From Micropterix aruncella (taxonomy: Eukaryota > Arthropoda > Insecta > Lepidoptera > Micropterigidae), in NCBI GenBank assembly GCA_944548615.1, contig OX155978.1:7493609-7557608 (forward strand): a stretch of 64,000 bases of DNA, written 5' to 3'. Shown here piece after piece: positions 1 through 23,365 of this stretch. The notes below the pieces were generated by a model that worked only from the letters and a program-made list of their open reading frames with translations, was not told the origin of the DNA and searched no databases. A program made the translations under genes and the position numbers. Every line of letters starts with the position of its first letter. Position 1 is the stretch's first letter.

Positions 1-1999
1 CGTATACACGGTGTCAATTTGTATTCGATTGTCCATATTCTTATTTAAATGCTCCATAAATACAGCTAAATTAGTATCGACTGACCTGCCCGGGAAGAAA
101 CCATGCTGTTCATTATTTATATGTTTTTTAATGTATGTAAGGATAGAATCACATATAATTTTTTCATAAACCTTCGCAAATGTGGATAATTTTGAGATAG
201 GCCGGTAATTTGACACATTTGACTTGTCTCCGCTTTTGAAGATTGGTGTTACCAATGCATATTTCCATAGAGAGGGTACAGTGCCTGTTCGCAGAGATTT
301 TTTATATATAATATTGAGAGGTTTAGATAATGAGTAAGCACAATGTTTAACAAAAAAGGCAGGTATATTATCGTACCCTGCTTCTTTGCTGGGATCTAAT
401 TTTAAAAGATAAGCTAGCGTCATAGTTTCCGATATGTTCACATCTGTTATGGGCATATCATTATGATGGGAAAGCGCAGCTTCATAGTCACCGTGATTTG
501 GGGAATGTTCATAGACGGAGTTGAAATAATTAGAAAATAACTGGGCTATATCATTTACGTTACTCATGTCTGTGACCAATGCATAGTCTGTGGGAAAGCG
601 GGACTTGACTGTTGAGTTTTGACATAACGCCAAAAAGATTTTGCATCGTTTTTTACATTTTGCTGAGTCGCATCAATATACTGATTGATTAAAGCAGTTT
701 TTCGTAATAATTTTCTGTCTAGCGCGTAGGATGGAAAAGGATTCATAGTCTAATGGGTTTTTATATTTTTTCCATTTGCGGTGGTACAGTGATTTCTCCT
801 TAACCCTTCAGGCCTCGGCCTCTCAGCCGATTGACAAGTTGATGTCCCAAAAAATTTTAGTAAATAAATTGAATTATGACACTATCTCACCAAAACATTA
901 ATTACTGCCAAACCACTGTACCCATAATTAAAATAAAACATATTAACATAATAAAACATAATAAAATAAAACTAAATAAATTAAAACAAAATTAAAACAG
1001 GGCCGTCTCGCTGAGTCGTGTTTTGGCCGATATCGGCCAAACGGGGCCCTAGGGGTTAATTACGTTTATAAGAGGTTTACTATACCATACGGGGTAGCCA
1101 TTGCTATTTATTTTTTTAGAAGGAATATGATCTGCGATAATTTTATTTAAAATTGAATAAAATATTTCCACGCATTTATTTACATCCATATCAATAAAGA
1201 GAGCATCAAAATCATGACTGATAATTATTTCGTTTATATCTGTGTAGTTGCCTTTTTTGAATAATCGAATGGTTCGAATTTCAGGACAATATCGGATGGG
1301 GGTGGAGATAGGGAAAGATATCAGCGCCGCTGGATGATGATTATCAATTGTTACCAAGGGTTCAGAACATGGTTTAATCTTCAAGAGGGTATTAGATAAA
1401 ATTAAATCCAGGATACGAACTTTAGTATTGCGCAATTTATTGTATTGCTGCATGTTAGAAATTGATAGAAAATCAGCTAGACTTGATTCTAAGGAATTTA
1501 ATGTGCATATATTTTGGATAGCCAGTGTGTTATCATCTGTGTTGACCCAAATGATATTTGGAAGGTTATAGTCACCTATCAATAACCATAGGTCATTAGG
1601 ATGATTTGACATATTGTCAAAAGCCATATCTAAATGCCCATTAAGAAGCCGTTGTTGATTGATATCGCAAATAAATGCAACAAATGTGTATTTTGGGCAT
1701 TTGGGGAAGAGATATAGTTACCCAGAGGTCTTCCGCTGGTGTTTGCCTGTTATATTTGCACATTGATGTGATACTGGCCTTGACAGCTATAAGGGTTCCA
1801 CCCCCTCGGTTTTCTTTCATTGATGAGTAGTCCCGATCCCTCCTATAGACATGATAGGAATTATTGAAAATCTCACCGTTGAAAATTCCATTATGGAGCC
1901 ATGTTTCCGAAAGACAAATTATGTCAAGGAGAACATTTTGGTAAAAGGTATCAGTCTTTCCTCTTATACTGCGAACGTTTTGGTAGTAGATTCTCAACC
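1..1999 (-). mobile_element. CR1/Jockey-like LINE, endonuclease and part of RT
   Basis: Reads right to left. Around 1997-1640 the translation starts the APE-type endonuclease (YYQNVRSIRGKTD, then LSETWL). After a frameshift near 1685 it continues with GDYN and a distal DNHHPA segment. Positions 760 to 1 give reverse transcriptase sequence with SNYRPIS and EQHGFFPGRS; the window edge cuts off the rest. A 260-bp TTAA element interrupts it at 800-1059, and removing that element with one TTAA restores the frame. CR1/Jockey superfamily is inferred from motif style; the exact clade is not resolved. Confidence 0.85.
800..1059. mobile_element. TTAA-flanked MITE, family 2, copy 1
   Basis: Begins TTAACCCTTCAGGCCTCGGC and ends GGGGCCCTAGGGGTTAA. 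The interior contains the GGCCGATATCGGCC palindrome. The TTAA duplication and CCC/GGG ends are typical of piggyBac-type elements. Related copies are at 44988-45304 (inverted) and 58477-58736. Confidence 0.85.
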
Positions 2000-2910
2000 T
2001 AGAGTCGCCTTGTAATGCAGGTGTCTTAAAAATATTGACAGATTAATAATATTGCAACAAACGAAAAACAAATGTAAAACATTTAAAATATTTACAAAAG
2101 TATTGAAAAACATTGAGTTAATAATGATAATCAACAACGAAAAACTGTAATTTATGGAGGTAATATACGAAATAAAGTACTTAATAATTAAAATATTTAA
2201 AATAAAAAATAATGAGGTATTAAAAGTGTGTATGGTGTAAGCAATGCGTGTGTGTGATACGTGTGAGTATAGTGTGTCAGTATGTTGTCCGAAATGAGAT
2301 GTGCAGGAAAGCGTTCTTCTTGCTTCTGGGATCTCATGATAAAATGATAAAACAATAATGAAAATATTAAAATTCATAAATAAAAATAATGGTAAATATA
2401 TATTTATGTTTTGTATGTGTAGTGTATGTGCGATTTTTGTGGGCGTATTTATAATGTGTAAGTGTAAGGAATTTAGACTCTTGTAATGCAATAAGCATAT
2501 ATGTGTTAAGCGTGTGTGTAAAAAGTATAAATAGGCTGTGTTATAATTATAGATAAGGGGACTGATTAGCAAATAAAATTGAAGTTTCTGTAAAAGTGGA
2601 GAAAAAATAAAATTCATTGATAATTGAGGTACTAGTATTACAAACAGATTGATTTTACTAAATAATGTTATTAAAATTCCTCCAAATCCTGTCAAACAAA
2701 ACCCGTTCGGGCTTTGTAAAATTTGTTCATTACTGAAAAAGAAAAGTGAATCATGATGGGAATGTGAGAAATGCTTAGTGGCTCTACACATTAAAGTTTT
2801 GGCATAAAAGTTAGTGGCTCTTTACATAAAAGTTATAAAAGTTGTAATAATTAAATAGTGTTTTTAATATTATTAGTGGTAGAATGGGTTAAACCTTAGC
2901 GTCTTATCTG
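2000..2910. other. AT-rich stretch, no gene seen
   Basis: A long open frame on the minus strand (2791-1994) is rich in Ile, Phe, His and Leu and resembles no protein; it follows from the base composition. This may be 5' sequence of the adjacent LINE, which would lie here in minus orientation, but there is no direct sign of it. Confidence 0.4.
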
Positions 2911-2989
2911 TGTTAGATTATTTTTCTGTGTGGCACATTCATTGCCCACAAAGAGTTAAATATATATTTCTTTCTAACCTCTTTTTTCT

Positions 2990-3830
2990 TATAAAATCGA
3001 AGACTATCGCGGTTGTTTGACATTATAAATAGGATAGAAAACGAATTTACCGCGTGAAATTTGTAGGACCCGACGTTTCGGTGACGTTGCAGCCGCCGTT
3101 GTCTAGGGTAGACTGAAGAGCTGTCAGTCCGTTGTTTTGCGGGTAGGCCGCAAACCGCTGCCGCCACTGCGTAGGTTATAACGGTGGTGGGGGGCCGGGC
3201 TCAGAGCGCGGGAATTTTGAAAATCCGTCTTGCACACAACACTCACTGTATCCTGTTTTACGTCTTTGCGTTCGGCGTTCGGCGGCGGGAACATTTTTGA
3301 TGCTTTGATGTGTTCTGTCAGTCGCGTGGCTGTTAAAAACGTTCAGTGAGAAAAATCGGCGATCTGCGAACATATATTGGATAGCGGAAGTAACCACTGG
3401 ATGCAGTTTCAAAATCCCATTGTTCTATCCAAGGAACAATTCTACTTTCCTCGCATGATCCGGGAAGCCATTGAAATAAGAAGAACTCCGAACTTCAATA
3501 GAGATGACGGCTATAAACTTTCTTCTACGTGGAACCCTCTTCTTAAAATGTTCCCGCCGCCGAACGCCGAACGCAAAGACGTAAAACAGGATACAGTGAG
3601 TGTTGTGTGCAAGACGGATTTTAAAAATTCCCGCGCTCCGAGCCCGGCCCCCCACCACCGTTATAACCTACGCAGTGGCGGCAGCGGTTTGCGGCCTACC
3701 CGCAAAACAACGGACTGACAGCTCTTCAGTCTACCCTAGACAACGGCGGCTGCAACGTCACCGAAACGTCGGGTCCTACAAATTTCACGCGGTAAATTCG
3801 TTCTCTTTTTTCTTATTAGTCTCTTTATAT
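2990..3830. mobile_element. Penelope-like element remnant, fold-back form
   Basis: Plus-strand translation around 3377-3718 has MIREAIEIRRTPNFNRDDGY followed by LSSTW, the segment that follows the GIY-YIG endonuclease in Penelope-like elements. Flanks 3050-3290 and 3555-3815 are inverted copies of each other. The outer motif (ATTTACCGCGTGAAATTTGTA and its complement) is the terminus shared with the copy at 50730-51445. The RT domain is absent. Confidence 0.8.
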
Positions 3831-3850
3831 AGGTTAAGTTATAATGTAAG

Positions 3851-4284
3851 GAAAAAAACGCAGGATGCAGGCAAACAAAGAACTCGGTTCCGGAAGCGTC
3901 TAAAAAACCTTCCCGCAACCTCACCAGATTAAAAAGGGACAAATCCGTAAAATCATAGGTACTATGACAGGCCACTGTCCCCTAAACAAACACCTGTTTA
4001 CCGTAGGTGTGACAGACAGCCCTCTATGCAGAGGATGCATGGAGGAAGAAGAAACGCCACGGCATGTGTTCATGGAATGCAGGAGCGTGTCAGAGCAACG
4101 GGCAAGAATACTACAATCTCCAGCATCTGTCCCGGAGGCCTGTAGCAACCCAAACAGGCTGCTAACCTTCTGGAACAGCCTGGGTTAGCTGGAGTAACAT
4201 AAATAAAAACACGAGCCACGCACAACGGCCCAATCAAGAGGCCAAGTGCGGGAAAAAGCCCAGATAAACTAAACGAAACTAAAC
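3851..4284 (+). mobile_element. 3' end of an RNase H-bearing LINE (I/R1-like)
   Basis: Translation carries [20 protein letters not shown], the C-x2-C, H and C knuckle ([15 protein letters not shown]), and FWNSLG before the stop. This is the tail of the element at 42913-43570. It ends in TAAAC repeats. It is 5'-truncated and carries base changes. Confidence 0.8.
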
Positions 4285-4602
4285 TTGGTTAAGTTATGTA
4301 GCATCTACTCGTATATAATGTTGTTACAATAGTATAGGTTAGCTCTAAAATATTGCCTGCAGGCAATAAGCTCACATTTTCGTACAAATAAAGCATTTTA
4401 TTATTATTATTTCTTATGTAACGAAGCCAAAATTGGATAGAGGGAACTAATATGAGACAAGCAAGATGAACTCCATATAGTAAATTAAACCGAAAATGGA
4501 CAATCGGCCAAAATAAACACAGGAAGGTTTTCCTTAGCCTAAATCTATAGCTAGTCATCGCAGAAAGAAAACATGCCCAATTCAGCCCTTTCAATTTTTC
4601 AG
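4285..4602. other. Intronic sequence upstream of VPS26C exon
   Basis: Low-complexity ATT runs and no recognisable coding sequence. It ends in a good acceptor, a pyrimidine-rich tract followed by TTTTTCAG at 4602. Confidence 0.5.
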
Positions 4603-16022
<11,420 letters not shown>

Positions 16023-16239
16023 ACATTTTAAAACTTTTAATTGATTTTCCAAATGATTATGTTATTAAATTTGATATGTAATAAAGTTTTATATTTTTGA
16101 CTACATTTTGTTTCAAATTCTCTACATAAAGGATTCTGAAGGTGAGGAAATAATGATATTGGATTGGTGGTTGTGGAAAGAATACAGTGGAATTGAAGAT
16201 CAAATGAGGAATCTGACAGACATGCTCTGTCAAAATGCA

Positions 16240-17300
16240 CAAAATGCTCTGTCCCAAGCCAACCTTGGGTCCAGCAGCCATGAATGAATCATAAGGCATC
16301 CCTTAAGGGACGCCTCACATTTGAGGGGTTAAAAGCGTATACAAAATTTAATTTTTTCGCTGTTGACTGAAGTCCCTTTGTTGGAAACCAACCAAATCAA
16401 ATAATTTATTGTCCTAAAAACTAATACATAGTTGTATTACATTGACGTTTGGCCGTGATATCATTGAATTCTTCATTAATGATCAAATTCTTCTATTATT
16501 AATCAAAACATAAAAGGTTACTCGTAAGAATAAAGAAGATATTATTGTAGAATTAAATAGAGTCTCACCATTTAGTTTACCCGATAATAAACACAGAGTA
16601 ATTAATTCTTTAAAATACCGATAAAAATAAGTTTTTTTAGTATAAAATTAATAAATGTAATGTCAAAAAAAAAAAAGTGACGGTTGTCAAAAAGTAAAAT
16701 AAAACGTCTTAGTGATTATATTGCAAATAAAAATAGTCAAGGTATAATTAATATGTGCCTACTTGATAATAGAAATAGTCAATACATTTTAGTCAAATTG
16801 AAAACCGATTAAACACCTATTACAGAAAGAGATATAGTCGAGATGCATACAGTTTTTAGAGATTGTTAATGTTGTACAATTCTCTTTCAATGATATAATT
16901 TGAGTTTATTTTTAAATTGGAGCATTTTTCCTTCGCGGCATACTTTTTTGATACTAGAGGGTAGCTTATTGTAGCATATGTGCAGCCTAATTGCAGCAGC
17001 CCTGTCGCAGCAAAATTTAGTACTGGATCATAATTGGACACATTTAGTGCTGTTGACTGTTGTGAAGTCCCCTCGGAAGCCAACCCTGGGTGCAGCAGCC
17101 CTATCGTGGTAAAACTTAAAAAGGACCATCATAACTGAATGTTTACAAAGCTTAGATTCTGTGCTGTTGACCGCTGAGGAGTGCCCTCGTCGGAAGCCAA
17201 CCCTGGGTGCAGCAGCCATACCATGGTGAAATTTAGAACGTGCTATCATAATTGAATGCGTATACAAAATTGTGTGTCTGCTGTTGACCGTGAAAGCGTA
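16240..17300. repeat. Degenerate ~117-bp repeat array
   Basis: The unit contains CTGTTGACCGYTGAGGAG, AGCCAACCCTGGGTGCAGCA, then a CATAATTGAATG box. The clearest pair is 17040-17280; older units lie at 16245-16400 and near 16990. The minus strand reads through two units as KFHHGMAAAPRVGFRRG and KFYHDRAAAPRVGFRGD, 39 codons apart. Related units are at 51762-52075. Confidence 0.75.
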
Positions 17301-17744
17301 GCTTCATCGGGAGACTATCCTGGTTGTAAATTCAGGCTATGCTCGCCACAAAAATGTATTGTCACCGGAACTGAGCCAACATGTAACATTTCAACCATAG
17401 GATAAGAGGAAGTGGTTTTAATTCAGGTAAATAAAAGCTTGTAAATAGAACACAGTTATATTTCTATATAAAACACACACAATACTTCACCATTACTTTC
17501 ATATAAAAGGTATGCAATGCGATGAGATGGAGTTCCTCAGAGCGAGTTTCTTTAAGATGAGTAAAATTTGCGGTCGGGCATACCTCTGCTTCGACCATAG
17601 CCATGATTCGGTTACAATAATTATATCGCTATCAAATATATGCTTTCCGAAAACTGTCTGACTTACTTAGTCTTTAGAACCCTTACATTTTGCTAGCATC
17701 TATTTATGTTATTATTAATATTATTTATTATTATTATATTATTA
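17301..17744. other. No recognised feature
   Basis: I see no coding similarity. It ends in AT-rich sequence (ATT runs 17700-17750) that forms the tail of the next LINE. Confidence 0.4.
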
Positions 17745-18610
17745 TTTATTCCTTGGCGGCGATTGGGGAGGGGGTCGCCCTCGCAGCTAATACGCTGCTG
17801 TCGGTGCCGCTGGATCTCGTACTCCATTCACGATTCGCTTCCATTCTTAACGATTTTTTGCCACGTCTCGAGCATCCCTAGCCGATAATCGTTGATTCTT
17901 AAGGTCATCTTTGATGTTATTTAGCCAGGTTTTCTTCGGTGGTGATCGCTGAATTCTCTATTCTGTCGGACGGTCTCGCCAAAGAAGTTTACGTGGCAAG
18001 CGATTATCGTTCATTCAGCAAACATGGCCGAACCATCGTAGTCGACGTTTTTGTACTTCTTCTTCGATCGTTGTTAGTAGATCGCATCTTTCTCTAATGG
18101 TCTCGTTTCGGATTTGTCGCGGAGTGAGACACCGAGAATCTGCCTCAAGCATCGTATTTGGAAGACTTCGAACTTTTTGAGGTCCGATTGTAGTAACGTC
18201 CACGTTTCCGATCCATAAAGAAGAATGGGAAGAACAAACGTTCGGTATAGTCGTACTTTCACTTCCATATGCACCACTTGAGCGAGGCGAATGTTGCTGT
18301 TGCCTGACCGATCCGGCTATGGACATCGGCCGTCGATGCCACTTTCTTTTCCGTAACCAACGATCCTAAATACTTGAATTGTGGGACCTGTTCGATTTGG
18401 GTTTCATCGAGGTAAACGCTGGCCTTCGAACCGTCCGTAGTGAGCACTTTGGTTTTATCCGCATTGATTTTAATCTATATGATTGAGCAATTCCGGATAT
18501 GTCGTATAAAATGTCCGTTGCTTCGGTATCAGTGTCGGCTAAAACGGCGCTATCATCAACGAACATCAAATCGGTTATGAAGTTTGATTTATGTTATTAG
18601 TACTGTATAG
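17745..18610 (-). mobile_element. RTE-like LINE, RT end and C-terminus
   Basis: Minus-strand reading gives MFVDDSAVLADTDTE, VPQFKYLGSLVTE, LPILLYGSETWTLL, QILGVSLRDKSE, KRRLRWFGHVC, and KKTWLNNIKDDLKNQRLSA near the end. The frame is broken several times. The 3' end near 17745 is AT-rich. A 3' fragment of the same family is at 25731-26194. Confidence 0.82.
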
Positions 18611-20300
18611 AGATGATTCTTGCTAGAATAGGCAGTCCGTTTCCATTCATTGAACATCGCACTGGCAGGCCAAAAACTGGGATCCATAAATGGTGGAGAG
18701 AGATTCCGGGACACCCACGATAAATCAATTATATTCACCTTTCGCTATTGTCACTTTTTAAACTGTAAATGATGACATAGAATGCCTTGTCTTTCCGTAT
18801 TTCATTACGTTATCCGCAGTGACATCTACAGAAACCAACCACTCGTGAATAAGCTCGTGCGTAACATGTTTTACTGTGCGCAAATCCTCATCGGCATCAG
18901 CAGTTCTGCGTATAATCTCCCTCCAATCCCGACGGGGTGGAGCTGGTCAGCGACACCTGACCTGACCGGACCTAGGGTGCGAGATTGTATTGGCATAGCT
19001 GGAAGTGGTAGAACTGACACCAGGGACCTTGCAGCTTGGGCCTGATGCCCTGCCTGTATTTTTAAGATTGGCCCAACTCAAGGTTCAGCTCCCATCCGGT
19101 AGCCTCTTCAAAGAGTAACCGCGAAGAGTAACAGTTGAGTAGCACACAAGTTGTAATAACAGTTGAGTGAACTCTGCGTGCGGCAGTAATAGTGCAGTAA
19201 CATTTGAGTAACAATCGTAGACAGTTGGGATCAGAGGTTCCGGGAAAACATCTTGGTTGGAACTAGACGGTTCGAGCAGTGCGGCGTCAGCCAATCGACT
19301 GCGCACTCTGCAAGGCCGCGTAAGCGACCTGCAATCTATGACCAGATTGGAGGATATAGAAATCTGTCCAAATCAAGGCCAAGAGGTTTTGCCCGCTGGG
19401 TCCTCATCGCAGAGCTTTTCTGTAAGGCGTTGGACTCTTATGGGTTGTTGGCGTAGCTTGACTGTGGATTGTATTGTCCACAAAGCCTTACAGCAAAGAG
19501 ACAGAATGGCTCAATGTCGTTATAACTCCCTAGGGTGACGGGATCGCCCATCGTAATCAATACTTTCATCAAGTCGGTAAATTGGAAGCAGTGATGCTCG
19601 AGGCATAGTTCTTGTAGTGTGTTGCAGTCCTTTCCAATACCTTTCCAGAGCCATTGGCATTGATGGACTTTACAATTGTCGTTGGCATGACTTGGCATGA
19701 TGGCGGAGACGTTGCGGCAACGGCAGCATCCGCGGTGATGGTTGCGAAGGTGGTTGATCGTGTCTAGTCGCATTCCTTGCAGCTGGTTTGATCGTTCCGC
19801 CTGCGGCGTATCAGAAATACGATATCGAGAAGCTTGAACCATGGCAGGTGACCAGGTGACCTGGCAGAAGTTATCGGCGCCGGAGCAACCCCTGCGGCGA
19901 AGGTTAGCAAGACAATTTTTGAGTCCTTTATGATCTGCGTCTCCGCAAACACTTGTGCATATAAATCATCCACCACTTTTACTTTTCGGCTGAGCACGCA
20001 ACGAGAAGGGAAAGTGTTGTGAACGCTTATGTGGGTCTGTGTGTATGTGTATGTATTCTTCCACGATTCAAGCGCTCAATCGTTTGAGCTAAAATTTGGC
20101 ATGCAGGCATCATTTGGTCATAGCAAGAGTAGAACAGAATTGTGATTGAAACTGGTCTACCAGAGGCGTTCTTGTCATATATCAGTCTCGAAATATTGGA
20201 CGTAGCAACTTGAAATTTGGTAAACAGATGCCTCAGATGCCTTGTTGGGCCGTAATATAGCTCTGAAATTGATGTGAAGAACCGCACATTTATCTGCAAT
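18611..20300. other. Unassigned region with open frames
   Basis: Open frames on both strands (for example 19257-19538 plus, ELDGSSSAASANRLRTLQGR; 19842-19438 minus, with Cys/His clusters) match nothing I recognise. The sequence 19095-19215 repeats AGAGTAAC/CAGTTGAGT words. It may be a decayed LTR-element gag region, but no LTR, primer-binding site or protease is seen. Confidence 0.3.
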
Positions 20301-20309
20301 TAGCTTTAT

Positions 20310-20500
20310 CATCTATTTTGTGGACCATTCAAGAATTTGATCTAGGTCTTTGCTGAGATTTACTATTAAACGATTGGCAAATGGTTTAGTGTCATCCGCA
20401 AAGAAACTCACACTTGATGTTACACCTTCTTTCATATTTGCAATAAATAAGCTGAACAGTGTAGAGCCCAACACTATTTGTGGCGTATAAGGCAGTAAGC
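20310..20500 (-). mobile_element. LINE RT fragment (CR1-like)
   Basis: Minus-strand translation contains PQIVLGSTLFSLFIANMKEG, then SFFADDTK and LSKDLDQILEWSTK: the RT palm. It is short, with no flanking domains. Confidence 0.75.
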
Positions 20501-20651
20501 TCAGAGGAAATAAAATTGCATTGTATTTTTCCGAATTTAGCAGATCAGCAGAGCGTTTTACCTTTGTAAATCACCCAAAATTGAATCATCACCATCATAA
20601 TCACGAGGTGACAGTAAAGCTGAAAAAGAATCAATAAGATATAACATTTAC

Positions 20652-21206
20652 TCAATTCCCTTCACGCTTCGCGTTATAGTAATTGCTATAAATATAAGAT
20701 ACTCGGTCAAGCCAAAAAACGTCATTTAAATTTGTACTTTTCACGCATTTATAAGCGGAAACCTTTCTGTTCTCCGTAATGACATCGATGAATATATCAC
20801 CTATCACCGAAACGCAATCACCGATGCGAAAGTCTGGCATGTCGATTTTCGACTTCTCAACTATACGATTCTTCAATGAGTTTAATGAACTGTAATGTGG
20901 GTTGTCCGTTTTCACTTTTTCCTCGAATTCTTTGCACAGACTCTGAATATAAACTGTGGAAAGTGTGTTGTTGGATTTGGTTTTATTGTAGATGACTGTT
21001 ACGGAAGCGGTCGGGTCGCTTAGCAGGAATTCGTAATGACCCGAAGCATGAGTCAATTCCAGTATTACTCCATGGATGTGTATATTCTTGAAACGCATGT
21101 TTTTGAACCTGTACACGTATTTTACTTCGTCCAAATTGCAGCTGTGGACATCTTGTATGAACATTTTCAGAGGATTCGTTTGTAGAGGAATTTTCAAGTT
21201 TTCCAT
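20652..21206 (-). CDS. STN1-like OB-fold protein (tentative)
   Basis: STN1 is the RPA2-like OB-fold subunit of the CST complex, which binds telomeric single strands. The frame is open to 21452, but its first ~20 codons run into the transposon at 21421, so I place the start at Met 21206 (MENLKIPLQTNPLKMFIQDV), giving 184 aa. The early FIQDV segment, a strand set around FKNIHIHGVILELTHASGHY with LLSDPTASVTVIY, and later FRIGDCVSVIGDIF with the FWLDRVSYIYSNYY helix follow the order of the STN1 OB fold. Usual STN1 is longer, with C-terminal winged helices that are missing here. It could be another RPA2-type OB protein or an intronless gene copy. No intron is evident. Confidence 0.5.
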   Translation of the reverse strand: MENLKIPLQTNPLKMFIQDVHSCNLDEVKYVYRFKNMRFKNIHIHGVILELTHASGHYEFLLSDPTASVTVIYNKTKSNNTLSTVYIQSLCKEFEEKVKTDNPHYSSLNSLKNRIVEKSKIDMPDFRIGDCVSVIGDIFIDVITENRKVSAYKCVKSTNLNDVFWLDRVSYIYSNYYNAKREGN

Positions 21207-21420
21207 CTTTGTTACGTATTGACGCCCCAATTTTTGTATCGATTTCGACCAGCGGCACGGTTTTATGCAGTTTTTTACGCTCAAATTGTTATAAACACGA
21301 CGTCCGTAACTGCAAACCGTTTCCCGCCTAATTTTGACAGCTTTTAAAAAACCGTAAAAGACGGCCCGATATTTATTTACCTCTTGTTTTATTTTGACAG
21401 CTTTATTTTCAAATGCAATT

Positions 21421-21736
21421 GGGTCGGGGGGCGCCAGTTTTGCATGCGGCAATTTTGCACAAATGTCACTTTTGACAGGTCCAAATTTGTTGAGGGCAGA
21501 TTTGCAGGAGGCAACCTTGCAGCAACCTTGCAGGCGGCAACCTTCAGTACAGTTTTTAAGTTTTTCTGTTAGGTTAGGTTAGGTTAGGTCAGAAAGTCTT
21601 AAAAACTGTACTGAAGGTTGCCGCCTGCAAGGTTGCTTCCTGCAAGGTTGCCTCCTGCAAATCTGCCCTCAACAAATTTGGACCTGTCAAAAGTGACATT
21701 TGTGCAAAATTGCCGCATGCAAAACTGGCGCCCCCC
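21421..21736. mobile_element. Pentapeptide-arm transposon, copy 1 (fold-back)
   Basis: Arms 21425-21567 and 21597-21736 are inverted copies of GGCGCCAGTTTTGCATGCGG and what follows. Four TTAGG units (21569-21588) lie at the centre. Flanked by an 8-bp duplication ATGCAATT (21413-21420, 21737-21744). Confidence 0.75.
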
Positions 21737-21772
21737 ATGCAATTCATAGTTGCATGCATGCAATACGGCGGT

Positions 21773-21950
21773 AGTTTAGTTAGTTTTTTTTAAAACAGTC
21801 ACAAACACCTATTTGTCGGCAATTTAAGTTAGTTTTTTTAAACAATTCATAAACGCCTTTATGCCAGTAGGTTGCTAGTTTTTTTTAAAGCAACATAAAC
21901 ACTTACTTAACAGTAAGTTTTAGTTAGATTTTAAAAAAATACATATATCA
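21773..21950. repeat. Degenerate ~47-bp tandem repeats
   Basis: Three and a half units, each with TAGTTTTTTTTAAA and CATAAACAC-like words. They may be terminal or subterminal sequence of the Tc1-like element next to it. Confidence 0.6.
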
Positions 21951-22002
21951 GTTACAATTAGTTAGTTACAGATTTACGCCGATTTAGAAAAAATGATCGC
22001 CA

Positions 22003-22600
22003 AATATTTTGTTGGATGAAACATGGATAGACAACAATGTAATTTATAAAAATGCTGGCGTAATGATTCTTACGCTGAACTTCGAACAGATAAATGCCCA
22101 TGCGGGGTCGAGAAGCGGCTTTCTGGACAAAGCCAAACTACTTTTTAAAGCTGGCACAGCGACCGATGACTATCATGGGCAGATGAATGGTGTAAATTTT
22201 GAAACATGGAACAATGAAATGCTGCTACCAAACCTACCTGCAAATAGCGTTGTAGCGATGGATTATGAACCCTACCACAGCAAAGCAAGAAAATAAGTTG
22301 CCACTAAAATCCACTGCAAAACAAACCATGTTAGATTGGGTCACCTGCTTTAAGAATAATGTACAGGCTGACCTTAGTATGAGAAAAATTGAGTTATACA
22401 ATTTAGTTCAGTTACATAAGGCTCCAGAAAAAACATTAAATGGACGAACTCATAAAAAGCCATGGTCACGATGTACTAAAATTGCCACCTTATATGTGCG
22501 ACTTAAACCCGATAGAACTCGCATGGGCTAAAGTTGAAAGGCTTGTGAGGGAACGTAATATTACCTCCGACTTTTCTCTGTAGCGCGTTCAAACGCTTGT
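22003..22600 (+). pseudogene. Tc1/mariner-type (DDE_3) transposase, truncated
   Basis: A cut-and-paste transposase catalytic domain. Readable pieces are LDETWIDNNVIY (the DE-T-W box), RSGFLDKAKLLFKAG, DYHGQMNGVNFETWNNEMLL, PNLPANSVVAMDYEPYHS (third-strand Asp), and in a shifted frame LNPIELAWAKVERLVRERN (final Glu). The N-terminal DNA-binding part and first catalytic Asp are missing. A frameshift lies near 22293 and another before the LNPIE block at about 22480. It is dead. The helper for small TA-flanked MITEs could be of this type, but no link is shown. Confidence 0.85.
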
Positions 22601-23204
22601 CAAACTTTTATTCAACAATGTTTAAATTTAAAAAAAACATTTTTTTAATTTCTTGACTTTACTTGTTCAATTCACCCCCTTGAAGAATGCCGTTTAATTA
22701 AAACTCGCTTGACACCTCGTACACGCCAACAAGTAAACTTTTGAAGGCATGGAAAAAACTAAATAACTTCATTCACAAGATGTATTTTTAGTTGTGTTCG
22801 TAGACAAAATAAAGTAAAAATATTTTTACAAAAACTCGTTTATTCAAAACAGCACCATACTTAAAATTACTAAAATATAATAACAATAAATTACAATTTA
22901 AACAAGTCGAACTTATGAATACCAAAACACATCAAAGGTTTGTTATATAATTGAAATTGAACATCTTTTGTGGTATAGCCTTAATCGACAGAAGAAGAAA
23001 TACGTTATCCATACATTTTCCGATGTTTGTATCTTTTAAATATCATTCCGTACCTACCTAATATTAACCTTTCCAAAAATACAAATATTAATTAAGGATT
23101 GCTAAAATAAGAACAAAACTGATATGGACGCATAAGTAAGATCGGCAATATATATGGAACCAGCCCATCACCACCATTTCGATCAAGAAGTATTGCAACT
23201 CTGT
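22601..23204. other. No recognised feature
   Basis: AT-rich sequence after the transposase remnant; no coding similarity found. Confidence 0.4.
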
Positions 23205-23365
23205 AAATAGGATAAAACGATTTACCACGCGAAACTTGTAATACCTGACGCTTCGGCGATGTTGTAACCGCAGTCTACCCGACAAGTGACTACCCGAGTC
23301 TACCCTGGACAACGGCGGTAGTAACATTGCCGAAAAGTAGGGTGCTACTCACTTCACGCGGTAAG
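23205..23365. mobile_element. Penelope terminal sequences, short inverted remnant
   Basis: TAAATAGGATAAAACGATTT with CCACGCGAAACTTGTAA on the left and ACTTCACGCGGTAAG reversed on the right match the termini of the Penelope copies at 2990 and 50730. No coding sequence remains. Confidence 0.65.

Noticed and set aside
1994..2791. 265-codon minus-strand open frame
   Set aside because: AT-driven composition, no domain, no conserved motif.
19085..20000. Possible LTR-retrotransposon gag or host exons
   Set aside because: No LTR pair, protease, RT or splice-consistent exon could be shown; left unassigned.
21207..21452. N-terminal extension of the STN1-like frame
   Set aside because: Its first codons lie in the neighbouring transposon (MPHAKLAPPD is the GGCGCC repeat end), so it is unlikely to be coding.
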